Source: Defluviitaleaceae bacterium
Lineage (GTDB): Bacteria > Bacillota > Clostridia > Lachnospirales > WQUN01
Reading direction: 5' to 3'
Length of the DNA stretch: 64,000 nucleotides
Assembly: GCA_009781725.1 (NCBI GenBank)
Contig: WQVF01000011.1
Location: 1 to 64,000 of the forward strand
Below are positions 16,426 through 23,643 of this stretch, one piece after another. The notes beneath the pieces are model-generated. The model was given only the letters and a program-made list of their open reading frames with translations. It did not search any database and was not told the origin of the DNA. Position numbers and translations under genes: made by a program. Numbering within the stretch: position 1 is the first letter of the stretch; each line of letters opens with the position of its first letter.

Positions 16426-17306
16426 TTGAGAATCCCATACCGGGTCATTTCAGCTTTAAGCTTCTCATGTAAACCTTCATCTATCGTGATAAGGGGAAGA
16501 CGGCATTGGCCTGCATCATAGCCCATCATGTTGAGAGCGGCCTTTACCGGCATTGGGTTAACATCATCAAAGAGGCATCTGACCAATGGCAAAATACCAA
16601 GCTGCAAGTCAAGGGCGGTTTTCATGTCGAAATGCAAGTAAGCCATGACCATGTCGTGTACTTGAGTGGGGAGAATATTAGCAATAGTAGAGATAACGCC
16701 CTTTCCTCCCAGGCTTAGTATGGGTATGATGTGATTATCATTGCCGGAATAAAAGGTAATGGTATCACCGCACAGCTCCACCATTTCCGCCACTTGGACT
16801 ATATCGCCGCTTGCTTCTTTAATTGCTACAATATTGGGTATCTTTGAAAGTTCATAGAGGGTTGTGGGCAGCATATTGAGTGCGGTACGCGCCGGTACAT
16901 TGTAAAGGACTATGGGCAAGTCAACAGCTGCGGCTATTGCCGAAAAATGTGCGACAAGCCCTTTTTGGGAAGTTTTGTTATAATAGGGCGTAACACACAT
17001 CAGAGCGTCGGCACCGACTTTTTGCAAAGCCTTGCCCATTTCGATGCAATTGGCGGTATCATTGCCTCCCGCACCGGCTATTACAGGTATTTTCTTGCCT
17101 GTAAAGGCAACCGCTTGGCGTACTACTTCAATATGTTCGTCTTTAGAAAGAGTGGTAGCCTCGCCGGTGGTACCGCAGGCTACGATAGCATCTGTACCGC
17201 TGGTAATCTGGAAGTGGATTAATTTTTCGTAAACGTCGTAGTTGACGGCTCCGGTTTTCTCAAAGGGAGTGCATACTGCAACACCCGACCCGGTAAAAAT
17301 AGACAT
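16422..17306 (-). CDS. dapA: 4-hydroxy-tetrahydrodipicolinate synthase
   Basis: DapA condenses pyruvate with aspartate semialdehyde. The protein of about 294 residues is a TIM barrel with the Schiff-base lysine at residue 163 (AIKEASGD), the catalytic tyrosine at 135 (LYNVPART), and the pyruvate-binding ACGTTGEATTLS (residues 43-54). Start chosen at ATG 17306 after GGGGTGAT; an in-frame ATG 18 bases earlier would overlap that site. First gene of the dapA-dapB pair. Confidence 0.96.
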   Translation of the reverse strand: MSIFTGSGVAVCTPFEKTGAVNYDVYEKLIHFQITSGTDAIVACGTTGEATTLSKDEHIEVVRQAVAFTGKKIPVIAGAGGNDTANCIEMGKALQKVGADALMCVTPYYNKTSQKGLVAHFSAIAAAVDLPIVLYNVPARTALNMLPTTLYELSKIPNIVAIKEASGDIVQVAEMVELCGDTITFYSGNDNHIIPILSLGGKGVISTIANILPTQVHDMVMAYLHFDMKTALDLQLGILPLVRCLFDDVNPMPVKAALNMMGYDAGQCRLPLITIDEGLHEKLKAEMTRYGILK

Positions 17307-17410
17307 AATATCACCCCGCAACAAAAATTACCATGATAATATTGAAAATATGCGCCTATGTCAAATGAACTACCATGCAAAATACATCCGTTTTTCTCCA
17401 ATTGCAATAT

Positions 17411-17480
17411 GAACAAAACGCGCAAAGCGCGCTTTTGTTTCTGACCGCGCCAGCAGAAATTGCGAAGCAATTTCCTAGCA
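17411..17480. repeat. Palindromic repeat family K, copy 1
   Basis: AACAAAACGCGCAAAGCGCG and its complement form a hairpin, followed by AGCAGAAATTGCGAAGCAATTTCCTAG. The 70-base block recurs nearly unchanged at 23453-23522. Here it lies between divergent dapA and cca. Confidence 0.8.
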
Positions 17481-17528
17481 TAATAGAAAAGCGGCTTCGC
17501 CGCGGGTTTTAAATAAGGGAGCTTTATA

Positions 17529-18701
17529 ATGATTATTAATTTACCAGAAGATGTTGTCAAAATAATCGAAACCCTAGAGCAAAAAGGCCATCAGGCTTAC
17601 ATCGTCGGCGGCTGTGTTCGGGATAGCATTATGGGCACTTTGCCAAAGGATTGGGATATTACCACATCCGCCAGGCCGGAAGAGGTCATGGAGCTTTTTC
17701 CCAAATCATTCGGAACGGGAGTAAAGCACGGCACGATAACAGTGCTTATTAACCGTCACGGATATGAGGTCACAACTTATAGGATAGACGGGGAATACAG
17801 TGACAACCGAAGACCGGATAAGGTCATATTCACATCCAACATAATCGAGGATTTAAGCAGGCGGGATTTTACCGTCAATGCGATTGCATACAACCCGGCA
17901 AAAGGCTTTGTCGACCCCTTCGATGGCAGAAATGACATTGATAAAAAATTAATCCGCTGCGTGGGTATCCCAAGGCACCGGTTTGGGGAAGATGCCCTAC
18001 GGATGTTGAGAGCACTTCGTTTTGCAGGACAGCTTGGCTTTTTCATAGATAAGGCAACACTTAGAGCCATTGCAGCTATGAGCTTAAATATAGCCAATAT
18101 CAGTGCCGAGCGCATACGGGAGGAGCTTGTTCGGCTTCTTTGCAGTCCCTATGTCAAAGCCATAAAGCTGTTGGAAACAACAGGGCTGTTGTGCAATATT
18201 CTTGAGTACAGCGGAGATATTGATAAAACGACTGAACTACTGGCCGCCTGCCCAGAAAAAGAAACTCTTCGTCTGGCTGTTTTTTTTGCATACAGCGGGC
18301 ATAATAGCTTGGAGTTGCTACGGTCACTGCGCTTTGATAATAAAACTATCCGGGAAGTGTTTCATTATATATGTATGCTTCACACGCCTATTCCCCATGA
18401 TAGATATGAAATAAAGAAAATTCTTAGGCAAATACCACATGAATTATTTGAAAATCTTCTGCTACTGCAATCCCTATTTTATCCTGATGATACCAGCAAA
18501 CTAGCGGCTATCCGCATCGAGGTACAGGATATCTTGGATAAAGAAGAGTGCTATACATTGCAAAATCTTTCCGTTAAAGGTAAAGACCTGATTACCGCTG
18601 GTTTCCCTCCCGGCAAAGCCGTCGGGGATAAGCTTGAGGGGCTTTTGGATATGGTTATGCGCAATCCAGAGCTCAATGATTCACTTCATGATTTTGTGTA
18701 A
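17529..18701 (+). CDS. cca: CCA tRNA nucleotidyltransferase
   Basis: A 390-residue class II CCA-adding/poly(A) polymerase-type enzyme that builds or repairs tRNA 3' ends. The nucleotidyltransferase motif is AYIVGGCVRDSIMG..PKDWDITTSA (DxD at about residues 39-41), followed by FGTGVKHGTITV, RRDFTVNAIAYNP (motif B) and the base-selecting EDALRMLRALRFAGQLGF (motifs C/D). The C-terminal third is helical, with no HD domain. Start at ATG 17529 after AAGGGAG. It is divergent from dapA. Confidence 0.93.
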   Translation: MIINLPEDVVKIIETLEQKGHQAYIVGGCVRDSIMGTLPKDWDITTSARPEEVMELFPKSFGTGVKHGTITVLINRHGYEVTTYRIDGEYSDNRRPDKVIFTSNIIEDLSRRDFTVNAIAYNPAKGFVDPFDGRNDIDKKLIRCVGIPRHRFGEDALRMLRALRFAGQLGFFIDKATLRAIAAMSLNIANISAERIREELVRLLCSPYVKAIKLLETTGLLCNILEYSGDIDKTTELLAACPEKETLRLAVFFAYSGHNSLELLRSLRFDNKTIREVFHYICMLHTPIPHDRYEIKKILRQIPHELFENLLLLQSLFYPDDTSKLAAIRIEVQDILDKEECYTLQNLSVKGKDLITAGFPPGKAVGDKLEGLLDMVMRNPELNDSLHDFV

Positions 18702-18711
18702 ACTGCAAAAA

Positions 18712-18739
18712 ATCCGTATGGCACCATATACCCTTTTTT
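18712..18739 (+). terminator. Terminator after cca (repeated sequence)
   Basis: CCGTATGGCACCATATACC forms an imperfect hairpin followed by TTTTTT. Nearly the same sequence recurs in opposite orientation at 38233-38262. Confidence 0.6.
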
Positions 18740-18819
18740 GTGCATATTGCCAATGCGCTCATTAACGACAATGTATAGTATAATGTTCTAAAATTCACAC
18801 TCACAAGGATCGTGACTCG

Positions 18820-20058
18820 ATGAAATATAAACCTATCGAAAAAGATTATCTGGACCGATGTCACTCTCTTGCCGTACTCGGCGGCACCTTTGACCCAATT
18901 CACTTGGGGCATGTTGCCATTGCCGAGGCCGTGTATGAGCAATTCAAGCCCCAGCGTATACTGTTTATGCCTTGCGGCCAACCGGCGCACAAGTACAGCC
19001 AGCGTGTATCCAGTGCCAAACATCGTCTTCATATGGCGGCCCTCGCTGCGTGCGAGCACCCTGCCTTTGATGTTTCAGGCCTTGAGATTGGCAGACCAGG
19101 GCTTACATTTACCATTGATACGGCGCGAGCACTCAAAGCAGTATGTCCGGCAGGAGCTGAGATTTCCTTTATAATAGGGGCCGATGCTTTCTTGGATATA
19201 TTAAACTGGAAAGACACAAAGGAGCTTATAGCAACATGCAAGTTTATTATCGCCCCGCGGCCGGGCTATGACAGCGAAAAAGCCCAGGCCCAAATAGAAG
19301 AGCTTACAAAAACCCACAATGGCAGCTTCCACTGGCTGGAAGGCCCACTCTTGGATATTTCCAGTACAAATATCCGGGAACGGCTCAAGACAGGCAAGTC
19401 AGTCCAGGGCCTTGTTCCAAAGTGGGTGGAGGATTATGCACATTGGCATGGGCTTTATCGTAGTAAGGATAACAAAGCTCCTACAGGAATGAGTTTTGAT
19501 GAAGCCGCTGAAAACCTTCGTATTCGCTTGTCCCCTAAGCGATTTAAGCATACTATGGGGGTGGTGGAAGAAGCTGAGAGATTGGCTGCCCACTACGGTG
19601 TCAATATAGAAAAGGCCCGAATGGCCGCCCTTCTTCACGACTGCGCCAAGGAATACAGCAGCAACAAGAAACACACCCTAACTAAGCTATGGCGGATAGA
19701 AGTAGATGAAATATTAGCGGCAGACATAGATATTGCCCATGGCTTAATAGGCGCAGAGTCCGCCAGGCGGGATTTTCTTATAGACGACGAAGAAATCCTG
19801 CAAGCTATACGATATCACACAACAGGGCATAAAGGCATGACATTATTGGATAAAATAATAATGCTGGCAGACTACACGGAACCTTACCGTGAAAACTGGG
19901 GTCCAATCCAAGAAATGCGCCGCCTTTCCTTAACAGACATTAACAAAGCCCTGACACTCGGCACAAATTACACTATCATGGAGACAAAAAAGGAAAAGCG
20001 TCCCGTTCATCCATGGAGCTTGGACGCGCTGAAGCAACTGAAGAAAAAAAACAAGTAG
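18820..20058 (+). CDS. nadD: NadD-YqeK fusion: nicotinate-nucleotide adenylyltransferase plus HD hydrolase
   Basis: A 412-residue two-domain protein. Residues 15-205 are NadD, which makes deamido-NAD from nicotinate mononucleotide: LAVLGGTFDPIHLGHVAIAE with the HxGH motif, FIIGADAFLDILNW and ISSTNIRERL. From about residue 225 a YqeK HD domain follows: LSPKRFKHTMGVVEEAERLAAHYG, then AALLHDCAKEY (HD), DIAHGLIGAESARRDF, IRYHTTGHKGMTLLDKIIMLADYTEP. YqeK hydrolyses diadenosine tetraphosphate in some Firmicutes. In Bacillus these are adjacent genes, nadD-yqeK-rsfS; here the first two are fused and rsfS follows. Confidence 0.95.
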   Translation: MKYKPIEKDYLDRCHSLAVLGGTFDPIHLGHVAIAEAVYEQFKPQRILFMPCGQPAHKYSQRVSSAKHRLHMAALAACEHPAFDVSGLEIGRPGLTFTIDTARALKAVCPAGAEISFIIGADAFLDILNWKDTKELIATCKFIIAPRPGYDSEKAQAQIEELTKTHNGSFHWLEGPLLDISSTNIRERLKTGKSVQGLVPKWVEDYAHWHGLYRSKDNKAPTGMSFDEAAENLRIRLSPKRFKHTMGVVEEAERLAAHYGVNIEKARMAALLHDCAKEYSSNKKHTLTKLWRIEVDEILAADIDIAHGLIGAESARRDFLIDDEEILQAIRYHTTGHKGMTLLDKIIMLADYTEPYRENWGPIQEMRRLSLTDINKALTLGTNYTIMETKKEKRPVHPWSLDALKQLKKKNK

Positions 20059-20061
20059 GAA

Positions 20062-20124
20062 GCCGCGATTCCGCTCTTCATGCTAGATTAGTGAAGGAAT
20101 TGCCCGTAATGGGCGGATAGGAGA
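20062..20124 (+). promoter_or_regulatory. Conserved leader before rsfS (shared with phoH)
   Basis: GCCGCGATTCCGCTCTTCAT, a variable spacer and GCCCGTAATGGGC end directly before the ribosome site. The same arrangement, with scattered substitutions, precedes phoH at 48510-48572. It may be a structured leader RNA or a repeat. Confidence 0.5.
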
Positions 20125-20128
20125 TAAA

Positions 20129-20467
20129 ATGGAAAATAAAGAATTTACAGCAGTACAGGAATTAAAAACCGCACTGGATCAAAAGTTCGGACAGGACATA
20201 GTTGTAATGGATTTACGGGAAGTAACCACAATTGCCGATTTTTTTGTTATAGCAACAGGAGGCAGCGCACCTCAAATGCAGGCCTTGGCTGACACCACCG
20301 AAGAAATAATGAAAAAACATGACATCCCCCTTCGTCATATCGAAGGCATCCGCGCCGGTGAATGGGTGTTACTGGACTTTGGCAGTATAATCGTCCACCT
20401 GTTTGACAAAGAGAACCGTGACTTCTACAAGCTGGAACGCTTATGGGGTGATGCGCAAGTAGTATAA
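20129..20467 (+). CDS. rsfS: Ribosomal silencing factor RsfS
   Basis: A 112-residue protein of the RsfS/Iojap family, which binds ribosomal protein L14 and blocks subunit joining when nutrients run low. The family pattern is present throughout: DIVVMDLREVTTIADFFVIATGGSAPQMQALAD, HDIPLRHIEGIRAGEWVLLDFGSIIVHLFDKENRDFYKLERLWGDAQ. Start at ATG 20129 after ATAGGAG. It follows the nadD-yqeK fusion by 70 bases, as expected for a nadD-yqeK-rsfS order. Confidence 0.96.
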   Translation: MENKEFTAVQELKTALDQKFGQDIVVMDLREVTTIADFFVIATGGSAPQMQALADTTEEIMKKHDIPLRHIEGIRAGEWVLLDFGSIIVHLFDKENRDFYKLERLWGDAQVV

Positions 20468-20520
20468 TTTTCCATAATTTTGTCAACACTCTCTATAGTG
20501 GGAGTACTCTAACCCTCTTC

Positions 20521-20590
20521 CCGTCATTGCGAGCGACGCGAAGCAATCCAGAACTAGATTGCTTCGTTGCTACGCTCCTCGCAATGACGG
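20521..20590. repeat. Short palindromic repeat of family M core
   Basis: CCGTCATTGCGAGCG at the left pairs with CGCTCCTCGCAATGACGG at the right, with AAGCAATCC..GATTGCTT inside. It matches the core of the 166-bp elements but lacks their terminal repeats. Confidence 0.75.
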
Positions 20591-20614
20591 ATTTTTGGGG
20601 CTTTGACAATATGG

Positions 20615-20642
20615 ACACTCCCTATTGAAGGGAGTGTTTTTT
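20615..20642 (+). promoter_or_regulatory. Hairpin overlapping the ribosome site of the BofC-like gene
   Basis: ACACTCCC pairs with GGGAGTGT, followed by TTTTTT and the ATG. The GAAGGGAG ribosome site is in the 3' arm, so the hairpin may hide it or stop transcription before the gene. No ligand-binding domain was recognised upstream. Confidence 0.5.
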
Positions 20643-21086
20643 ATGGCAAAAAAATTCAAGCACCTGATGCTTGCGGAAAGAATCCCTACACTTGTATGCC
20701 TGGCAGCTTGTACTGTCTCTGTACTGATGGGGTTTGTGGTAGGATATATCTTCTTGGGACAACATGAAAACGCATACATCTATGCAGAAGCCGCGGAACC
20801 TTACCGGGCAGATATCACGCACCCAGTAACGGCAGATACGTATATAGAGCAGCCAGTTGAAGAAATCCCATCGATTATAGAAGAAGAAACCCATCTATAT
20901 GTGGTAACCGCACTAGACGGCTACATCGTAATATTCCACGCAGCAAGCTACGGCGGCGGCCTTAAGGAAATCACAAGTACCCCTGTGGGAATCTTAGATT
21001 CAGATGAACAGGAACGCCTTGCAGAGGGTATCAAGATTTACTCCGAAGAGGCATTGACTCGAATTTTACAAGACTATGGAAGTTAG
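20643..21086 (+). CDS. Membrane-anchored protein with BofC-like C-terminal domain
   Basis: A 147-residue protein with an N-terminal anchor (about residues 12-38) and an extracytoplasmic tail. The last 60 residues (YVVTALDGYIVIFHAASYGGGLKEITSTPVGILDSDEQERLAEGIKIYSEEALTRILQDYGS) resemble the C-terminal domain of BofC, which in Bacillus restrains the SpoIVB signalling protease in sporulation. The usual N-terminal BofC domain is absent. Start at ATG 20643 after GAAGGGAG. Its 3' end overlaps by four bases the opposing protease gene. The BofC link is by eye and moderate. Confidence 0.65.
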   Translation: MAKKFKHLMLAERIPTLVCLAACTVSVLMGFVVGYIFLGQHENAYIYAEAAEPYRADITHPVTADTYIEQPVEEIPSIIEEETHLYVVTALDGYIVIFHAASYGGGLKEITSTPVGILDSDEQERLAEGIKIYSEEALTRILQDYGS

Positions 21087-22798
21087 AACGGCAGGGTATA
21101 CTCAACATGGTGGCATACATCTGTATGGCGATACCCCAGCCTATGTCCTTGGGGGGCCGTACTCCAAGTCAGGGCTATACCATCTGTCACTGTAAAGACA
21201 TCGCTTTTACTCCAATTCTTCTCCACGGTATCTTTATCAAAATCCCATTCTAAGGCATATAGGGCTATTTTATCCCCAGTTTCTATGGGGTCGTAGCCTT
21301 TTTGTATTACATACCCGTCATTATAACGCACCCCTCTTACATGCCCTTGTGGGTGGTGGGGACTAAAGGAAATCATAATATCCCCCTCTCTACCATTGAT
21401 TTGAGCAGGTACGGCATACAACCTGCTGTGAGCAGTTGTGGCAACAGGATACATACCAACAGGCCTATCATTAAGGCGTGGCCATAATAAATCATGAGCA
21501 GGCTCGGAAGTCTGCAAAAGTCCGGCCATACGGTAGCGGTTTTGGCTTATGGGCTGCCATAGCACCAACTCAGACCGTAGATTTGGAGCGGATTTATCTT
21601 TATGGTTCACTAGTCCGTTAAAAAAATGATGCAAGTACTGGGTATACGCTTCATCCATTTCTAAGTCCGAATATGTGCGAAGAGAATGCACTCCTTCGGA
21701 CTTACCACCATATACATAAAAAGTACTCAAGCCAAAAAGCTCTATGTCGGAATTATGCCGATTGTACACCACGCATCGGTTAAGTGCGTGGATTACCGCA
21801 GCTGCTTCCCGTGGGAAGAAGCATTCCAGCATAACCGCCATATCTCCCACATCCACCATATCGGAATAGTTATCTCGTGGACTGCCCTCACCGAACGTCT
21901 TGGTAATACCCCGTCTTTCTGCCAATTGGTAAAAGGACGGTGATTCCTTGGTTTTGATGCTGCCGGAAGCCAGCCCCATCAGCCGCCCCATTGTGTCCAT
22001 TACAGGGCCTACACGAGCCAAATCTACAACACTCAAGCTAAGAAGCTCATCACTGTCCGGACCGTAGAAATCCATAAATGTATCAACGATGACCTTACCA
22101 AGGTCAAAACCGTTCATGTTTGGATCACAGTTCAATGCGCCAAGAAATACATAATCCCATCCGTCTCCTGGTTCCAAGTCCTCCGAGGCTATCATTACAT
22201 GAGCATAATCCGCCGCAAGAACTGCCATTTCCACCGTTGCCATCAGGCAGGCGTCAAAGCCTAGGAACTCCAGTTTATTATCTCTAAGCCCAGCTTCCTC
22301 AAAGGCCAGCTTCATATCCCGAAGGGTAAGGGCATCATCATTAAATTTCTCATCGTGGCCAAAACCGGCTATAGACCCTCCACCATGGTCCCACATAATC
22401 AAGCCATATTTATTTCCTGGGAAATGCTCCATGGAATATTTGATAAAGTCCCGTAAAGTCGAAGGTTCACCCATGTTTACTAACCCCATGCTATCAACCT
22501 CATAAAGCCAGCCGTCTGCCATTTCCCAAATAACGCACTCATTTGCCGGAATAACGTCGTTTTGCCAACGGTTGGTACCGCCGGTTAGTATCACGATATT
22601 AGCATGACGTGAGTCCAGGCCTGATTCCAGCATTTCAATCAGGTCTGTGGTTGCGGCACCAAAGTCGCTTTCAAGGTCAGAGCCATTCATGTATATCATT
22701 ATTGTGTAGGGCTTTGTTGTAGGACTGGCAGCAGCAGTGCAAGCGGCAAAAAATAATATAACCACGATAAACATGGCAAGTTTCTTAATGTATCTCAT
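21083..22798 (-). CDS. Clostripain-family (C11) cysteine protease, lipoprotein
   Basis: A 571-residue secreted protein. The signal ends in a lipobox (FFAACTAA, Cys about residue 20), so it is probably a membrane lipoprotein. The C11 catalytic dyad is visible: histidine in LIMWDHGGGSIAGFG (about residue 140) and cysteine in LEFLGFDACLMATVEMA (about residue 185). Clostripains cleave after arginine or lysine; this clade of large lipoproteins is less well characterised. The C-terminal half (from about 380) is beta-rich and unrecognised. It is transcribed alone, tail-to-tail with the BofC-like gene. Confidence 0.88.
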   Translation of the reverse strand: MRYIKKLAMFIVVILFFAACTAAASPTTKPYTIMIYMNGSDLESDFGAATTDLIEMLESGLDSRHANIVILTGGTNRWQNDVIPANECVIWEMADGWLYEVDSMGLVNMGEPSTLRDFIKYSMEHFPGNKYGLIMWDHGGGSIAGFGHDEKFNDDALTLRDMKLAFEEAGLRDNKLEFLGFDACLMATVEMAVLAADYAHVMIASEDLEPGDGWDYVFLGALNCDPNMNGFDLGKVIVDTFMDFYGPDSDELLSLSVVDLARVGPVMDTMGRLMGLASGSIKTKESPSFYQLAERRGITKTFGEGSPRDNYSDMVDVGDMAVMLECFFPREAAAVIHALNRCVVYNRHNSDIELFGLSTFYVYGGKSEGVHSLRTYSDLEMDEAYTQYLHHFFNGLVNHKDKSAPNLRSELVLWQPISQNRYRMAGLLQTSEPAHDLLWPRLNDRPVGMYPVATTAHSRLYAVPAQINGREGDIMISFSPHHPQGHVRGVRYNDGYVIQKGYDPIETGDKIALYALEWDFDKDTVEKNWSKSDVFTVTDGIALTWSTAPQGHRLGYRHTDVCHHVEYTLPF

Positions 22799-22846
22799 AA
22801 ATCAATCTCCCTTAGAAAAACCTTTGGCAAAAATGACAAAAAACAA

Positions 22847-22885
22847 ACCTATGTAGGGGCGGCCACTGGCCGCCCCTACATAGGT
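22847..22885 (-). terminator. Strong palindromic terminator after the coat-protein operon
   Basis: ACCTATGTAGGGGCGGCC pairs fully with GGCCGCCCCTACATAGGT around a three-base loop. Leftward it is followed by TTGTTTTTTG. It separates the coat genes from the protease gene. Confidence 0.85.
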
Positions 22886-22911
22886 GTTTGCAAATAACCG
22901 CGCGATACCCC

Positions 22912-23181
22912 TTAATGCATCATTCCAGCAGGCTGACTGCTGGTCAGTGCTGTCTTTACACTGCTCATATCTTGAGCCGAGGCACTTGGCGAGCAGGTGT
23001 AATAGCCTTTTTGCTCTGCAATTTTATACAGGTCATATTGGAACTTTTCATCCCCGTCCCTCATTTGCTGAAAGGTCTGGCGCAAATTAGGACAGGCGGT
23101 TTCGCTTATAAAAGTGGCGTAATGGGATAGGCTGGATTTTACGCCATTTAGTACATCCAGCACGATGTCTTTTTCCTGCAT
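22912..23181 (-). CDS. CotF-type spore coat protein
   Basis: An 89-residue protein of the coat F family: EKDIVLDVLNGVKSSLSHYATFISETACPNLRQTFQQMRDGDEKFQYDLYKIAEQKGYYTCSPSASAQDM. Such proteins are ferritin-like helix bundles in the outer layers of endospores. Start at ATG 23181 after AAAGGAG. It follows the second small coat-like gene by 12 bases, and a strong terminator ends the pair. Confidence 0.85.
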   Translation of the reverse strand: MQEKDIVLDVLNGVKSSLSHYATFISETACPNLRQTFQQMRDGDEKFQYDLYKIAEQKGYYTCSPSASAQDMSSVKTALTSSQPAGMMH

Positions 23182-23193
23182 AGCAATTCTCCT

Positions 23194-23379
23194 TTACGAT
23201 AAATGTTGCAGCAGTTTATTTGCTGACTGAGTGGCCTGGGTGGAGGCTTGGGTAAACATTTGTTTAAGCTGCGGATCATTTACCTGGTTGGCGTAATCTT
23301 TGAGCTTGCCCGCTGTCAGTTGATGACCCGGTACAGTTTCCCGAATCCAATTAAGCTCTGACTGTTTAAGTCCCGGCAT
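23194..23379 (-). CDS. Small coat-F-like protein
   Basis: A 61-residue helical protein (MPGLKQSELNWIRETVPGHQ opens it; PQLKQMFTQASTQATQSANKLLQHL ends it) that resembles the second half of coat F proteins. Start at ATG 23379 after AGAAAGGGG; longer in-frame starts fall in repeat DNA and are not credible. Probably works with the following coat protein as a split CotF pair. Confidence 0.75.
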   Translation of the reverse strand: MPGLKQSELNWIRETVPGHQLTAGKLKDYANQVNDPQLKQMFTQASTQATQSANKLLQHLS

Positions 23380-23452
23380 GGTTTTGCCCCTTTCTGGATT
23401 ATTTGCTCTTAGTCTGGCAAAGATAAGAAAAATTATGCATGGGTTTATAGCA

Positions 23453-23522
23453 GAACAAAACGCGCAAAGCGCGCTTTTGTTTCCGACCGCACCAGCAGAA
23501 ATTGCGATGCAATTTCCTAGTA
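23453..23522. repeat. Palindromic repeat family K, copy 2
   Basis: AACAAAACGCGCAAAGCGCG hairpin followed by AGCAGAAATTGCGATGCAATTTCCTAG, almost identical to 17411-17480. A related half (GCAGTTTCCTAGC) follows at 23584-23596, so a degenerate second unit extends to about 23596. Confidence 0.8.
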
Positions 23523-23596
23523 TAGAACAACGCGGCTGCGCCGCCTTGACGCTTGCGTCTGAGCATCGCTGCTGCTTTTTTGTGCAGTTTCCTAGC

Positions 23597-23629
23597 AAAA
23601 AAAAGGACTGTCACATTGTGACAGTCCCC
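23597..23629 (-). terminator. Terminator of the giant adhesin gene
   Basis: GGACTGTCACAATGTGACAGTCC (minus strand, 23627-23605) is a perfect hairpin followed by eight Ts, a textbook intrinsic terminator 15 bases after the stop codon. Confidence 0.92.
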
Positions 23630-23643
23630 ACTTTTCCTCATTT

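Noticed and set aside
17219-17560. Open frame between dapA and cca on the minus strand
   Set aside because: Its peptide matches one from the repeat at 23.4-23.6 kb because both lie in family K repeat DNA; repeat-derived, not a gene.
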